From the NCBI GenBank assembly GCA_000314955.1, contig BAEM01000045.1:23543-87542 (forward strand): a stretch of DNA of 64,000 bases, written 5' to 3'. Position 1 is the first letter of the stretch. Every line of letters begins with the position of its first letter. Source of the stretch: Paraglaciecola chathamensis S18K6. GTDB lineage: Bacteria > Pseudomonadota > Gammaproteobacteria > Enterobacterales > Alteromonadaceae. The position numbers were made by a program, and so were the translations under genes. Positions 1 to 9,072 of the stretch are shown in pieces. The notes beneath the pieces were generated by a model. That model made no database searches. It was not told the DNA's origin and was given only the letters and a program-made list of their open reading frames with translations.

Positions 1-294
1 AAGAGGATAAAAACGATACAAACCGTGGTGCCCTGTGTGCTCAGATACAAACGTTCCTATGCCTTGTTTACGGGTCAGTATTTTAGAGCTCGTTAGGCTG
101 TTTAGTGCTTTGCGCACCGTCCCCTGGCTCACGCCAAATTCGCTGGCAAGTTGGAATTCATTCGGCAGCATTTCACCGGGCTTCCAGCGTTGCTCAACGA
201 TAAGTTGAGTGACTTGCTCCTCTACTTGTTTATATAGAGGCTGGAAAGCTAAACCAGGACGGCTGAGTTTATTGTCAAAGCGATTTTCGTTCAT
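1..294 (-). CDS. GntR-family (HutC/UTRA-type) transcriptional regulator, 3' part outside window
   Basis: Only the first 98 codons are inside the window; the gene runs off the left edge. Reading from the ATG at 292-294, the protein starts MNENRFDNKLSRPGLAFQPL and continues through a typical GntR winged helix: the LYKQVEEQV entry helix, WKPGEMLPNEFQLA, then the recognition segment FGVSQGTVRKALNSL at about residues 53-67 and the wing GIGTF. The segment after GTFVSEH, ending in YRFYPL, is the usual start of a UTRA effector-binding domain, so the HutC subfamily is the best guess; the effector cannot be told. It lies 213 bases beyond the end of cydC on the same strand, far enough to have its own promoter. 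The GntR assignment is sure; subfamily is inference. Confidence 0.85.
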   Translation of the reverse strand, partial: MNENRFDNKLSRPGLAFQPLYKQVEEQVTQLIVEQRWKPGEMLPNEFQLASEFGVSQGTVRKALNSLTSSKILTRKQGIGTFVSEHTGHHGLYRFYPL

Positions 295-343
295 ATACGG
301 CAAATTTGTTGAAACAAAAGATAAGAGTAATATTAACTGTATG

Positions 344-355
344 TCTTATACAAGA
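344..355. promoter_or_regulatory. Candidate autoregulatory GntR operator
   Basis: TCTTATACAAGA is a near-perfect inverted repeat (one mismatched pair) about 50 bases upstream of the GntR start codon, in an AT-rich stretch. It resembles the TTGTATACAA-type sites bound by HutC-class GntR proteins, so autoregulation is plausible. Seen: the symmetry and position. Inferred: the binding protein. Confidence 0.4.
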
Positions 356-507
356 TATTATCGTTTGGTTTACATTTATCTTTCCTTTGCGAGTGATTAA
401 AATCAAAATCTACTGCGATTCTTGGGCCTTTTATCGCAAATAACCATATATAATCAGCAGCGTAAATTTCATTAAGTTCATTTTTTACAATACCATAATA
501 CAATGAC

Positions 508-2337
508 TTACACTCTGGTGATCAACTCTACATAGGCTTGGTGTCCAGTCAGCAATGCCTGATGACTGGCCTGACCTTTCACCTGTCCATCTTCGAGCCA
601 AACGACCTTATCCATGCTTTCCAAAAGCGCGGGATCATGGGTAATACACAGCACTGTACTGTAACGCATCGCGTGCATAACGGCCTCCATGACCGCTTGT
701 TTTGATTGGTTATCTAAGCCCTCTGTGGGTTCATCTAACACTAAAATAGCGGGCTGGCGTAATAACATTTGCGCAATCGCCAGTCGACGAGACTGGCCCT
801 GTGATAGCCGTCTACCTGCGCTTCCAAGTCGCGTATCTAACCCGTTTGGCAATGTCTGTAACCACTGGCCTAGCTGAGCCTGCTCACATGCTTGGATCAT
901 TTGCGTTTTGCTCGCTTCTGGTGAAGCATAATGTAGGTTATCGGCTATGGTGCCATCGAATATGTGATGCTGCTGAGCCAAAATGCCGATTAAACTGCTA
1001 CGTTGTTCGAAGCTTAACGTCTTAGCCATAACGGAAATATCATTGGTATTTGGCTCTTTCACCTGACGATTAAATGATATATCCCCCTGTTGCTCAGGCC
1101 ACAATCCACTCAATAGGTTAACCAAAGTTGATTTACCACTGCCGCTTGCCCCTACTAATGCGATATTTTCGTTTGCTTGAACTGAAAAACTAAGGTTTTG
1201 CAAGGCATAGTGTTCGCTTATCTCTTGGGGCCGACTGTTAAGCGCATTGGTTAACGGGTCATTGGCATATTGGTAGCTGACGTTTTGCACTGTTAGCCCA
1301 ACGCCTTGGGTCTTTGAATTTATAACACTCGGTGTTGCGCATAAAGGTGTATCTAAGGGCATATCAACCGCTTGAGGTAACATATCATGCAGCGCAAATA
1401 TTCGCCCCGCAGCACTTAACGCTACAGGCAACTGAATAAAAGCACTGGGTAAACTCAAAACCGTTTCAAAACTGGCTAGAACAAACAGGCTTAGCATGGC
1501 TAAGTGCACATTAGGTAATTGTTCTAACTGCACCAAAGGCACGAGTATCACCACGCTAGCAAGCATAGCGAACTGCACCACAATAAGACTGAGGCCGTCA
1601 CTGTCAGCAAGCGCCTTATGGCGCTTATCTAAAAGGGCATTGTAGCTTTTCTGTACCTCGTTGCATTTCGCTAGTTGATGCTCAGTGGCTTGGTAAATAG
1701 CTAACTCACGTTGACCGCTGAGAGTATCAGATAGGATCTCACGCAGCTGAGCAGAGCGCTTAATCTGCTGGGCAGCGCTGCGGCTTAGTTTTTTATTCAG
1801 CAGTAATGGCAGCCCCACGCCAACTAATAGTATTCCGCATAAGCAAATTAACGCCACCGCTGGGTTAAATCCGGCAATGATCCAGACGACTATTGGCACA
1901 CATACCAGAGCCACTAGCATGGGTAGCAGCACGTTAAGGTAGAACTTGTCTAGCGCATCAACGTCGTTTTGCATCCGATTGAACAAGTCAGCACTGCGGT
2001 TCATGGCCAATTGTTGATTATTTAACTGGCTCAAGGTTGCAAATACATTTACCCGAATCTCGCTTAGTAGCAAAAAGGTCGCATTGTGCGTGACTAAGCG
2101 TTCACCATAACGAGATGCCGTACGTACTATGGCTAAAAAGCGGATAATGCCCGCAGGGGTAAAGTAATTCATTTGTGCGCTCGCGATCCCAGCGGCGGCC
2201 ATGGAAGCCAAAAACCAGCCAGAAATAGCAAGTAGCCCAACATTCGACAGCACAGTCAGAACAGTCAGAAAAATCCCCAACAACATGGCTTTGTAATGGG
2301 GGCGACAAAGTCGTAACAAGCGAATGAAATTACTCAT
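508..2337 (-). CDS. cydC: Thiol/haem exporter CydC, ATP-binding/permease subunit
   Basis: One half of the heterodimeric ABC exporter CydDC of the inner membrane, which exports cysteine and glutathione and is needed to assemble cytochrome bd. The N-terminal 330 residues form the six-helix membrane domain, starting with the CydC-like pattern GLLAISGWFLASMAAAGIAS. The ATPase domain follows: Walker A GASGSGKST near residues 396-404, a slightly altered signature LSQGQ near 511, Walker B ILVLDEPTEGLD near 531-542, and an H-loop histidine in ITHDP. I chose the ATG at 2337 because GAGG lies just upstream; an ATG at 2349 is in frame but lacks a ribosome binding site. With this start the gene overlaps the end of cydD by 8 bases, so it is the last gene of the cyd operon. 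Length (609 residues) fits the family. Confidence 0.93.
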   Translation of the reverse strand: MSNFIRLLRLCRPHYKAMLLGIFLTVLTVLSNVGLLAISGWFLASMAAAGIASAQMNYFTPAGIIRFLAIVRTASRYGERLVTHNATFLLLSEIRVNVFATLSQLNNQQLAMNRSADLFNRMQNDVDALDKFYLNVLLPMLVALVCVPIVVWIIAGFNPAVALICLCGILLVGVGLPLLLNKKLSRSAAQQIKRSAQLREILSDTLSGQRELAIYQATEHQLAKCNEVQKSYNALLDKRHKALADSDGLSLIVVQFAMLASVVILVPLVQLEQLPNVHLAMLSLFVLASFETVLSLPSAFIQLPVALSAAGRIFALHDMLPQAVDMPLDTPLCATPSVINSKTQGVGLTVQNVSYQYANDPLTNALNSRPQEISEHYALQNLSFSVQANENIALVGASGSGKSTLVNLLSGLWPEQQGDISFNRQVKEPNTNDISVMAKTLSFEQRSSLIGILAQQHHIFDGTIADNLHYASPEASKTQMIQACEQAQLGQWLQTLPNGLDTRLGSAGRRLSQGQSRRLAIAQMLLRQPAILVLDEPTEGLDNQSKQAVMEAVMHAMRYSTVLCITHDPALLESMDKVVWLEDGQVKGQASHQALLTGHQAYVELITRV

Positions 2338-4117
2338 TTTCAACCTCATGCATGTCGCTTGTCAGTAGGGTTTTAAAAGGCCCGTCTTGCTGACTCAGGC
2401 TTTGATAGTCACCTTGTTGCACGATACGTCCGTTATTTAGCAGCACAATATTACTGGCTTGTTTTAAGGTGTTTAATCGATGGGCAATCACCAGCACTAA
2501 GTGAGATTTAGCAAACTCGTTTATCGCATGTTGAACGCTAAACTCTGTCGCGCTGTCTAGATGCGCTGTCGGCTCGTCTAGCATCAAAATTGGCGCTTGC
2601 TTCAAGAACACTCTGGCAAGGGCGATACGCTGTTTTTGCCCGCCAGATAAACCCTCACCTTGCTCGCCTAATAGGGTATCAAAGCCGGTGGGTAATAATT
2701 CGATAAAATCCAGCGCGCCCGCCTGTTGTGCGGCCCTTTTCACCTCTTCCATGGTGGCGTTTGGCTTGGCTAACAGGATGTTCTCTCTAATCGTGGTATA
2801 AAACAAAGTTGGCTGTTGGGGGACCCACGCGATACCTTGCTGCCAACTAGGAATATCGTCTTCGCTAAGGGGCAGATTATTCACATTCACATGAGGTATT
2901 ACCTGCGGGTGAAAGCCTAATAAACAATCAAATAGTGTGCTTTTACCTGCACCGCTCGCCCCCACAAATGCCACCATGCCAGTTGCTGGTAAACATAATG
3001 ACACGTCGTGGAGTCCTTCATTGCTATCGGGGTAGGTAAAATTCAGTTTTTTAAGCGTAATCGCGGGGTTATTCGTCAAGCAAGTAAACCCACTGGATGC
3101 TGTTTTTTTAGACTCTGAGGAAGAGCTTTCCGGTGTTTGGAGTATCTCTAGCATATCGCCAGCTGCGCTTATTCCCTCTAGACGAGCGTGATAATGATTC
3201 CCTAGTTTGCGCAAGGGTAAATAAAATTCAGGTGCTAGCAGCAGCACTACAAAACCAGTCGCAAAATCTAATGTACCGAAAAACAACCTGAAGCCAATGA
3301 TGACTGCTACAAGCGCAACACTAATAGTGGCTAAAAACTCCAATGCGAAGGAAGACAAAAACGCGATCTTGAGCACACTTAAGGTCGCATGGCGAAAATC
3401 ATCAGATATTTTCGCTATTTGTGTTAACTCACGCTTGGTCGCATTGAACAGCTTTAACTGCGTTAAGCCTCGTACTCGGTCAAAGAAATAATTGCCCAAC
3501 ACCGCTAGTTGCTGCCACCTAGCTTGATTCAGTTGCTCCGCTTTGTGGCCAACTAAAATCATAAAAAACGGAATGAGCGGTGCGGTGAATAAAAAGATGA
3601 GACCAGCTTGCCAATCGGTTGGAAATATCACCACTAAAATTGCCAGCGGGATAAGTGCGCTGTATGCCACACTCGGCAGGTAATTCGCATAATAGTCGTG
3701 TAATGCCTCGACCCCATCATGCAAAGTATTCAGCATAGCGCCGTGGCCTTTTTGCTCGGTAAACGCTGGCCCTAACCGAGTGATTTTTTCCAGTAAATTA
3801 GCTCGCATACTGGATTTAATATTGCGTGCAGCATGTGCACTTAGGCGTTGGCTAAGCGCTAAGAAAATCCCTCGAGCCAAAATAATGCCACCTAGCGCCC
3901 AGAGTAAGTAAGACACATCATTCAATCCCGCTGCGTCAAACATCACCTCGTGCACTATTTTCGCCAGTAAGTATGCTCCGGCAATCATCAATAACGCATT
4001 AAATGTGCCCAGAGCGATACTGAATTTAAGCGCTGAGGCGGCAGGCTTAGATTCGCGCTTTAAGAAACCGCGCAGCAACAATTGCTGAGCGCGGTCTGGA
4101 CGGGCTTTAGTTGTCAC
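2330..4117 (-). CDS. cydD: Thiol/haem exporter CydD, ATP-binding/permease subunit
   Basis: Partner of CydC in the periplasmic thiol exporter required for cytochrome bd maturation. Residues 1-330 are the membrane domain; the nucleotide-binding domain has Walker A GASGAGKST (about 386-394), an intact signature LSGGQKQR (490-497), Walker B LMLDEP (511-516) and the H-loop IAHRL. The canonical signature here against the altered one in CydC is usual for heterodimeric exporters. The start is GTG at 4117 and overlaps the end of cydX by 11 bases, which argues for translational coupling since no good Shine-Dalgarno is visible. At 595 residues it matches CydD of Escherichia coli (588). Confidence 0.93.
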   Translation of the reverse strand: MTTKARPDRAQQLLLRGFLKRESKPAASALKFSIALGTFNALLMIAGAYLLAKIVHEVMFDAAGLNDVSYLLWALGGIILARGIFLALSQRLSAHAARNIKSSMRANLLEKITRLGPAFTEQKGHGAMLNTLHDGVEALHDYYANYLPSVAYSALIPLAILVVIFPTDWQAGLIFLFTAPLIPFFMILVGHKAEQLNQARWQQLAVLGNYFFDRVRGLTQLKLFNATKRELTQIAKISDDFRHATLSVLKIAFLSSFALEFLATISVALVAVIIGFRLFFGTLDFATGFVVLLLAPEFYLPLRKLGNHYHARLEGISAAGDMLEILQTPESSSSESKKTASSGFTCLTNNPAITLKKLNFTYPDSNEGLHDVSLCLPATGMVAFVGASGAGKSTLFDCLLGFHPQVIPHVNVNNLPLSEDDIPSWQQGIAWVPQQPTLFYTTIRENILLAKPNATMEEVKRAAQQAGALDFIELLPTGFDTLLGEQGEGLSGGQKQRIALARVFLKQAPILMLDEPTAHLDSATEFSVQHAINEFAKSHLVLVIAHRLNTLKQASNIVLLNNGRIVQQGDYQSLSQQDGPFKTLLTSDMHEVENE

Positions 4118-4259
4118 GTTCTTTTTGCAGCTTCTCGTACAATTCTTTTTGATCGTCCGCTATGCTGTCTTTGTTCTGTTGAAATTCGTACCACATCACG
4201 TTTATGACTCCTAGTGTACACGCTAATAGCACGCCTAAAATCCACGCAAAATACCACAT
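4107..4259 (-). CDS. cydX: Cytochrome bd oxidase small subunit CydX
   Basis: A 50-residue single-span protein starting MWYFAWILGVLLACTLGVIN, which is the hallmark CydX/YbgT sequence. CydX binds CydA and stabilises the haem groups of cytochrome bd. A longer in-frame reading starts at 4304, but the ATG at 4257-4259 is preceded by AAGGAG at ideal distance and begins exactly at the conserved MWYFAWILG, so the shorter form is chosen. After the membrane helix comes a charged tail (QQNKDSIADDQKELYEKLQK) longer than in E. coli CydX (37 residues). It sits between cydB (71-base gap) and cydD (11-base overlap). Confidence 0.93.
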   Translation of the reverse strand: MWYFAWILGVLLACTLGVINVMWYEFQQNKDSIADDQKELYEKLQKERDN

Positions 4260-4330
4260 ATAATATCTCCTTAGCCTAGGTGTCAGCGTGTAAAAAGATG
4301 ACACCGGAAAATGGTTTAATCACTGAGCTG

Positions 4331-5470
4331 CTAATAGCTACCGTGGGTGTTATTTTCAATTTCATCCACTGTTACCTTGCGCCACATTTTAACGTAACAC
4401 CAAGTGGTGTAGCCCAGAATCAAAGGGACAAAGATAATCGCCGCGACAAACATCACGTTTAAGGTCATATGGCTAGACACTGCATCCCACATGGTTAAAC
4501 TGACGTCAGGATTGGTGCTAGATGGCATCACAAATGGGAACAAGGATGCGCCAGCAGTCATTATTACGCCCACTAGCATCAAGCTAGAGGAGGCCAAGCC
4601 AAGTGCAGGTTTGCCCATTTTTGAAAACAGCAAAGCAAGCACCGCCATGGCAAAAGCTAATATGGGAAAAACAATGGTCAGCGGCACAGCACTGTAATTA
4701 TTTAACCAGGCACCAGGGGCTGTCGTCACAACCTTACCGATGGGATTGGCGTAACTTTGGGTGTCTGGCATGCTAACAATTTGATAGCCGTTCATGTTTG
4801 CCACCCAAACACCTGCTGCAGCAAATAGCGCAATAAACGCCAGTAATGCATAGCGGCCATATTGCCCAGAACGCGTAGCTACATCACTATCAGTACGTAA
4901 CTGTAACCACATACCCGCATGCCCCATCAACATGGTAATGCTAACTAAGCCGGCTAAGATGCCAAATGGATTAAGTAAACCGAAGAACGAACCTTGGTAA
5001 CTAGCACGCAGCAAGTTGTCGATATTAAACGGCACCCCTAAAAACAGGTTGCCAAACGCAACACCGAATACTAAAGCTGGAATGGCACTACCGCAAAACA
5101 GCGCCCAGTCCCAATTGTTACGCCAGCGGTACGTATCAATTTTACTACGGTAATCAAACGCAAGAGGGCGAAAGAATAAAGCAAACAAAACTAGGATCAT
5201 GGCAAAGTAAAAACCTGAAAATGCCGCCGCATACACCATGGGCCAGGCCGCAAATAACGCCCCACCAGCGGTAATGAACCACACTTGGTTTCCGTCCCAG
5301 TGGGCGCCAATTGTATTGATGACTGTTCTGCGTTCGCTGTCCGTTTTCCCCACAAGGCGTAATAACATTGCCACGCCCATGTCCATACCATCCGTTACCG
5401 CAAAACCAATCAGTAGAATACCAATGAACAGCCACCACAATAATTTCAACGTTTCGTAATCAAAAATCAT
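4331..5470 (-). CDS. cydB: Cytochrome bd ubiquinol oxidase subunit II
   Basis: Membrane subunit of the high-affinity quinol oxidase bd, partner of CydA. It has about eight to nine hydrophobic helices, the conserved N-terminal pattern FAVTDGMDMGV near residues 23-33 and the family motif HWDGNQVWF near 57-65. Length (379) equals that of E. coli CydB. Its ATG overlaps the last bases of cydA by 4 bases (ATGA type), a sign of coupled translation and fixed stoichiometry. Confidence 0.97.
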   Translation of the reverse strand: MIFDYETLKLLWWLFIGILLIGFAVTDGMDMGVAMLLRLVGKTDSERRTVINTIGAHWDGNQVWFITAGGALFAAWPMVYAAAFSGFYFAMILVLFALFFRPLAFDYRSKIDTYRWRNNWDWALFCGSAIPALVFGVAFGNLFLGVPFNIDNLLRASYQGSFFGLLNPFGILAGLVSITMLMGHAGMWLQLRTDSDVATRSGQYGRYALLAFIALFAAAGVWVANMNGYQIVSMPDTQSYANPIGKVVTTAPGAWLNNYSAVPLTIVFPILAFAMAVLALLFSKMGKPALGLASSSLMLVGVIMTAGASLFPFVMPSSTNPDVSLTMWDAVSSHMTLNVMFVAAIIFVPLILGYTTWCYVKMWRKVTVDEIENNTHGSY

Positions 5471-7053
5471 GCGTTTGCTCCTTGTTCGTCATTGGGTTGT
5501 TGGTTGATTTGCTCAAAATGATATTTATTAGTATGCAGCGAACTAGGCCCCTGTTTCACAAAGCGTAACATCAGCCAGCCCTCCACGATTGCCAGCCCTG
5601 TGTAAAACACAATAAAACCCGCAATACTGATCAGTAAGTCATTTGTGGTCAAAGACGAGGTGGCTAGAAAAGTCGGTAATATTTCCGATATCGCCCAAGG
5701 TTGCCTACCGTATTCAGCGACTACCCAACCAAATTCAATGGCAATCCATGGTAACGGAATACTGAATACTGCCGCCCAGAGTAGCCAGCGTTTTTGCTCG
5801 ATTACGCGGTGGGCGTTGTAGTAGAACGACAACACAAATACCACCAGCATGATCATGCCGCAGCCCACCATGATTCTAAACGACCAAAACATGGGGCCTA
5901 CTTTCGGGAAGGAATCTTTCACCGCTTGTTGTATTTGTGCGTCAGTGGCATCAACCACCGTCGGCGTGTAGCGTTTAAGCAGTAAGCCGTAGCCCAAATC
6001 GGCTTTTAAGGTATCAAAAGTGGCGACGTTCTCTGGGGTGTCCTGGCCGTTTCTGAGTTTCTCTAAATACTCATACGCCAGCATACCGTTGCGAATTCTT
6101 TTTTCGTGTTTTACTTCTAAGTCGTCAATCCCTATCACTTCTTCATCAAGCGAGCGCGTCGCTATTATGCCCATGGCGTAGGGAATTTTAACCGCTGCGT
6201 AGGTCACCTGCTCTTCTGAGTCAGGAAAACCAAATAAGGTGAATGCTGCTGGCGCTTCTTCGGTCTCCCATTCAGCCTCTATAGCGGCAAGCTTCACTTT
6301 TTGAACTTCACCTACCTCATACCCAGACTCATCCCCCAATAGAATAACGCACAATATTGACGCTAAACCAAACCCACAAGCCACCGAGAATGAACGCTTG
6401 GCAAAGGACACATCACGCCCTTTAAGGATGTAGTAACTGCTGATGCCTAACACAAACATGGACGCCGCCACATAGCCTGCGGAGACGGTATGAATAAATT
6501 TAACCTGCGCAACTGGGTTAAATACCAACTCAGCAAAGCTCGTCATCTCCATGCGCATGGTTTGATAATTAAACTCGGCCCCGACAGGATTTTGCATCCA
6601 GCCGTTAGCGATTAATATCCACAGTGCCGATAGGTTGGTCCCCACAGCCATCAAAAAAGTCACACCCAGATGCTGTCTGCGGGTCAATCTATCCCAGCCT
6701 AGGAAAAACATCCCCACGAAGGTCGACTCTAAAAAGAAGGCCATGAGCCCTTCTATCGCTAAAGGCGCACCGAACACATCCCCCACATAGTGTGAGTAAT
6801 AAGACCAGTTAGTGCCGAATTCGAACTCCATCGTCAGGCCCGTTGCCACGCCCACCGCGAAGTTAATGCCGAATAGCTTGCCCCAGAATTTTGTCATGTC
6901 TCGGTATATTTCTCGGCCTGTCATGACGAAAACCGACTCCATGATCACCAAGATCCAGGTCATGCCCAATGTTAAAGGCACGAATAAAAAATGAAACAGA
7001 GCGGTGATCGCAAACTGTAATCTCGATAGATCCACGAAGGTTTCATCTATCAT
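5467..7053 (-). CDS. cydA: Cytochrome bd ubiquinol oxidase subunit I
   Basis: Haem-carrying subunit of cytochrome bd, which oxidises ubiquinol and reduces oxygen to water at low oxygen and under stress. The start MIDETFVDLSRLQFAITALFH places the conserved haem ligand histidine at residue 21; KFIHTVSAGY holds the second conserved histidine; the quinol oxidase motif GRQPW lies near residue 445. The periplasmic Q-loop region between about 255 and 390 is present and full length (protein 528, E. coli 522), so this is not the short CIO type. ATG at 7053 is preceded by AAGGAG. First gene of cydABXDC; the upstream region carries a perfect palindrome and an FNR-like site. Confidence 0.97.
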   Translation of the reverse strand: MIDETFVDLSRLQFAITALFHFLFVPLTLGMTWILVIMESVFVMTGREIYRDMTKFWGKLFGINFAVGVATGLTMEFEFGTNWSYYSHYVGDVFGAPLAIEGLMAFFLESTFVGMFFLGWDRLTRRQHLGVTFLMAVGTNLSALWILIANGWMQNPVGAEFNYQTMRMEMTSFAELVFNPVAQVKFIHTVSAGYVAASMFVLGISSYYILKGRDVSFAKRSFSVACGFGLASILCVILLGDESGYEVGEVQKVKLAAIEAEWETEEAPAAFTLFGFPDSEEQVTYAAVKIPYAMGIIATRSLDEEVIGIDDLEVKHEKRIRNGMLAYEYLEKLRNGQDTPENVATFDTLKADLGYGLLLKRYTPTVVDATDAQIQQAVKDSFPKVGPMFWSFRIMVGCGMIMLVVFVLSFYYNAHRVIEQKRWLLWAAVFSIPLPWIAIEFGWVVAEYGRQPWAISEILPTFLATSSLTTNDLLISIAGFIVFYTGLAIVEGWLMLRFVKQGPSSLHTNKYHFEQINQQPNDEQGANA

Positions 7054-7131
7054 GTTAAAGGCTCCTTGTGAGGTCGCTTTAGCGACGCAAATTTTCAGTG
7101 TAATCTGGGGATAATATTACTTTAACTTCTA

Positions 7132-7155
7132 AAGTTTCAGTAATTACTGAAACTT
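7132..7155. promoter_or_regulatory. Perfect 24-bp palindrome upstream of cydA, candidate operator
   Basis: The half site AAGTTTCAGTAA is followed immediately by its exact reverse complement, giving 24 bases of perfect dyad symmetry, 79-102 bases upstream of the cydA start codon. There is no T-run after it on either strand and no spacer loop, so it looks like a dimeric repressor or activator site, not a terminator. I do not recognise the motif: it is not FNR, ArcA, NsrR or Fur consensus. Confidence 0.7.
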
Positions 7156-7228
7156 CATTAACTTTACTCCTATTGGTCATTTTATGTCAAGAGAAGGCTT
7201 GTATTTAAATACGTCAATACGCGTGTTA

Positions 7229-7242
7229 TTGATCTGCATCAG
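7229..7242. promoter_or_regulatory. FNR-like binding site
   Basis: TTGATCTGCATCAG matches nine of the ten fixed positions of the FNR consensus TTGAT-N4-ATCAA. It lies about 176 bases upstream of cydA and about 180 bases upstream of the divergent LysE gene. Oxygen control of cydA by FNR homologues is established in gammaproteobacteria, so cydA is the likelier target, but the distance is large and the assignment is inference. Confidence 0.45.
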
Positions 7243-7421
7243 GCACAGCTAAAGCGCTTTATACTCGCAAGACAGAGAGTGTTTCTCCTGCTGGTAACTC
7301 AGCTGATTTCAACGTAAAGTACGCGCAGCTAAATAAGACATTTACGCAAGCCGCTAATCTCATCATACAAACTTGAGGCGTGCTTTAGATGACATTTTCA
7401 ATAAAACGCTTGGAACACAGC

Positions 7422-8051
7422 ATGGACATTCACGCTTACCTGATTTTTTTAACCACCACCATCATCGTATGTATGTCGCCCGGGCCAGCGGTAATTACGA
7501 TCGCTTCTCAAGGAGCACGTCATGGGGCAAAAAAAGCGCTTTTTGGGGTGACAGGTGTTGCCAGCGCAAATGTGGTTTATTTTCTGTTATCCGCGACTGG
7601 GATCGCCTCACTACTGGTTGCGTCAAACCTAGTGTTTTCAATTATTAAGTGGGTTGGCGTGGCGTACTTGGTCTATCTTGGATTAAACGCTTTATTCAGT
7701 AAAAGCGGCGGCTTAAGAATAAACAAAAGCACTAGCTCAAACACCAAAGGGGTTGCCCTGTTTAGTCAGGGGTTTATCGTAGAATTGGCAAACCCTAAAG
7801 CACTGCTCTACTTTTTAGCCTTATTGCCACAGTTTATTGATGTTGAAAAACCTATTTTACTGCAGTTATTTATCATGGGGGCTTCGTGTTTGGTGGTCGA
7901 TTTGCTGTCGTACACCATGTATGCGTATATAGGACAAAAGCTTTCTAGCGGCTCGGTTAAAGCCTCTATCGTAAATCTAATTAACAAATCAGCAGGTGGT
8001 TTTTTACTGTTTGCGGGCATTAAAATGGCAGCGGTCAGTTCAAACGTTTGA
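7422..8051 (+). CDS. LysE/RhtB-family amino acid exporter
   Basis: Inner-membrane exporter of small amino acids or their derivatives. The N-terminus shows the family signature MSPGPAVITIASQGARHG near residues 17-34, followed by hydrophobic helices, the segment YLVYLGLNAL and the C-terminal half motif ANPKALLYFLALLPQF. I start at the ATG at 7422 (209 residues, the normal family length of about 205-210); an in-frame ATG at 7389 would add eleven residues with no homologous role. The gene is divergent from cydA across a 368-base region. Substrate cannot be told from sequence. Confidence 0.85.
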   Translation: MDIHAYLIFLTTTIIVCMSPGPAVITIASQGARHGAKKALFGVTGVASANVVYFLLSATGIASLLVASNLVFSIIKWVGVAYLVYLGLNALFSKSGGLRINKSTSSNTKGVALFSQGFIVELANPKALLYFLALLPQFIDVEKPILLQLFIMGASCLVVDLLSYTMYAYIGQKLSSGSVKASIVNLINKSAGGFLLFAGIKMAAVSSNV

Positions 8052-8095
8052 GGTTTTTCCGGTCACTTCCCTACTGCGTATTCAGTCTCAACGAT

Positions 8096-8443
8096 TTAAC
8101 CACTGAGCCGTGTAATATGCCATAGCTCACCAGCTGGCCCCGATAAGTAAATTACCTTGCCCCAAGTTTCTTGTTGAATAGGTTCGTACTTATCGACTAA
8201 CTCGCCCATACTTTCGATTTGCTTGAGCGCCGCATTAATATCTTTGACGATAAGCTGCATCATTAGATTCTCAGCGAGCGCTTGGTTATAAAAATTCTGC
8301 AAAAAGAACGTGCATTCGCCCTGACTAAAAATGCATAACTGATCATTTACCGGATCTCTGCTAAAACCTAATGCCTGATAGAATGTTTGAGAAAAAGCGA
8401 AGTCTTTAGACGGGATAAACAGACGAATATCAGTGGGTTGCAT
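8096..8443 (-). CDS. VOC-superfamily (glyoxalase/bleomycin-resistance fold) protein
   Basis: A 115-residue protein with a single vicinal-oxygen-chelate domain: the opening IRLFIPSKDFAFSQTFYQALGF is the typical beta-strand/helix start, followed by ECTFFLQNFYNQ and the closing GELWHITRLSG. It lacks the second half of two-domain glyoxalases and probably acts as a dimer. The histidine in WHI could be a metal ligand; the full ligand set is not obvious, so an enzyme function cannot be assigned. ATG at 8443 has AAGGA upstream. The gene is convergent with the LysE gene (44-base gap). Confidence 0.75.
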   Translation of the reverse strand: MQPTDIRLFIPSKDFAFSQTFYQALGFSRDPVNDQLCIFSQGECTFFLQNFYNQALAENLMMQLIVKDINAALKQIESMGELVDKYEPIQQETWGKVIYLSGPAGELWHITRLSG

Positions 8444-8481
8444 AGCTTGTCCTTTTTGGCGTATTGAGTGTTAGCTTAAGT

Positions 8482-9031
8482 TCATAGCGCTAGGTGTAAT
8501 AGTGGATAAGGCTTACCTTGGCCGTCGAGTTCAGAGCGCCCAACGACTTTGAACCCAATACGCTGATAAAAACCCAGCGCTTTCGGGTTTTGCTCGTTAA
8601 CGTCCACCTTTGTTGCTTGCTGTTTCGCTATTGCATTATTTATACCAATCCGCATTAATAAGTGCCCCCCTCAGAATGCGTCCAGCGGTTTTTGATTAAG
8701 GCGTCACTATGTAGTAATGGTTGTTCCCTTTCAAATAGTGAGAACGCAGAGCAAAAGCCGCTGGGGCATTCCTTGCAGGCGAGACAAACAACATCTAGAT
8801 ATTTTGCGCATGCACCCCGCAAAACCCTATCATTTCGCCAGAGCTGCTTTTAATGCAGCGCAAATCAACAGCATCAAAATAATGCTGTAAAATTAGCGGC
8901 TTTAATTCAGCGATATCCTCTTCAGGAAGAAAGTCATGGGTGGCACGCACTGCACCTTACCAAATGGCGATCAACGCTGAGTAATCGCTCTGTGTTACTG
9001 TGTGAACAACCCAATTAATATTCAAAATCAT
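8482..9031 (-). pseudogene. Decayed GNAT N-acetyltransferase gene
   Basis: Reading the minus strand from an ATG at 9031 gives a GNAT-like protein broken by two in-frame stops. The pieces are: residues 1-24 ending AIW, a TAA at 8957-8959, then a stretch with AVRATHDFLPEEDIA and GEMIGFCGVHAQNI, a TAG at 8795-8797, and MLFVSPA. After that about 130 bases of unrelated sequence interrupt the acetyl-CoA binding loop, and homology resumes with VDVNEQNPKALGFYQRIGF down to a natural TGA at 8482-8484. Both nonsense codons stand where family members have glutamate, so each can be a single G-to-T change. The fold and order of motifs are those of YjaB/PhnO-like acetyltransferases. No functional product is expected. 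Confidence 0.8.
8655..8785. other. Foreign insert inside the acetyltransferase pseudogene
   Basis: Between the motif MLFVSPA and the resumed acetyltransferase reading frame there are about 130 bases without coding similarity to the family, replacing the RGxGxG acetyl-CoA loop. One edge reads ACCAATCCGCATTAATAAG. The insert may be a small non-autonomous repeat or a relic of an insertion sequence, but no target duplication or clear terminal inverted repeats are seen, and the limits are approximate. Confidence 0.35.
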
Positions 9032-9072
9032 ATTAATAACGCTTACGTCCTAGTGCAGAGTAATTTAACCAA

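Noticed and set aside
4260..4304. Longer N-terminus for CydX
   Set aside because: The conserved CydX start and an ideal Shine-Dalgarno both point to the ATG at 4259.
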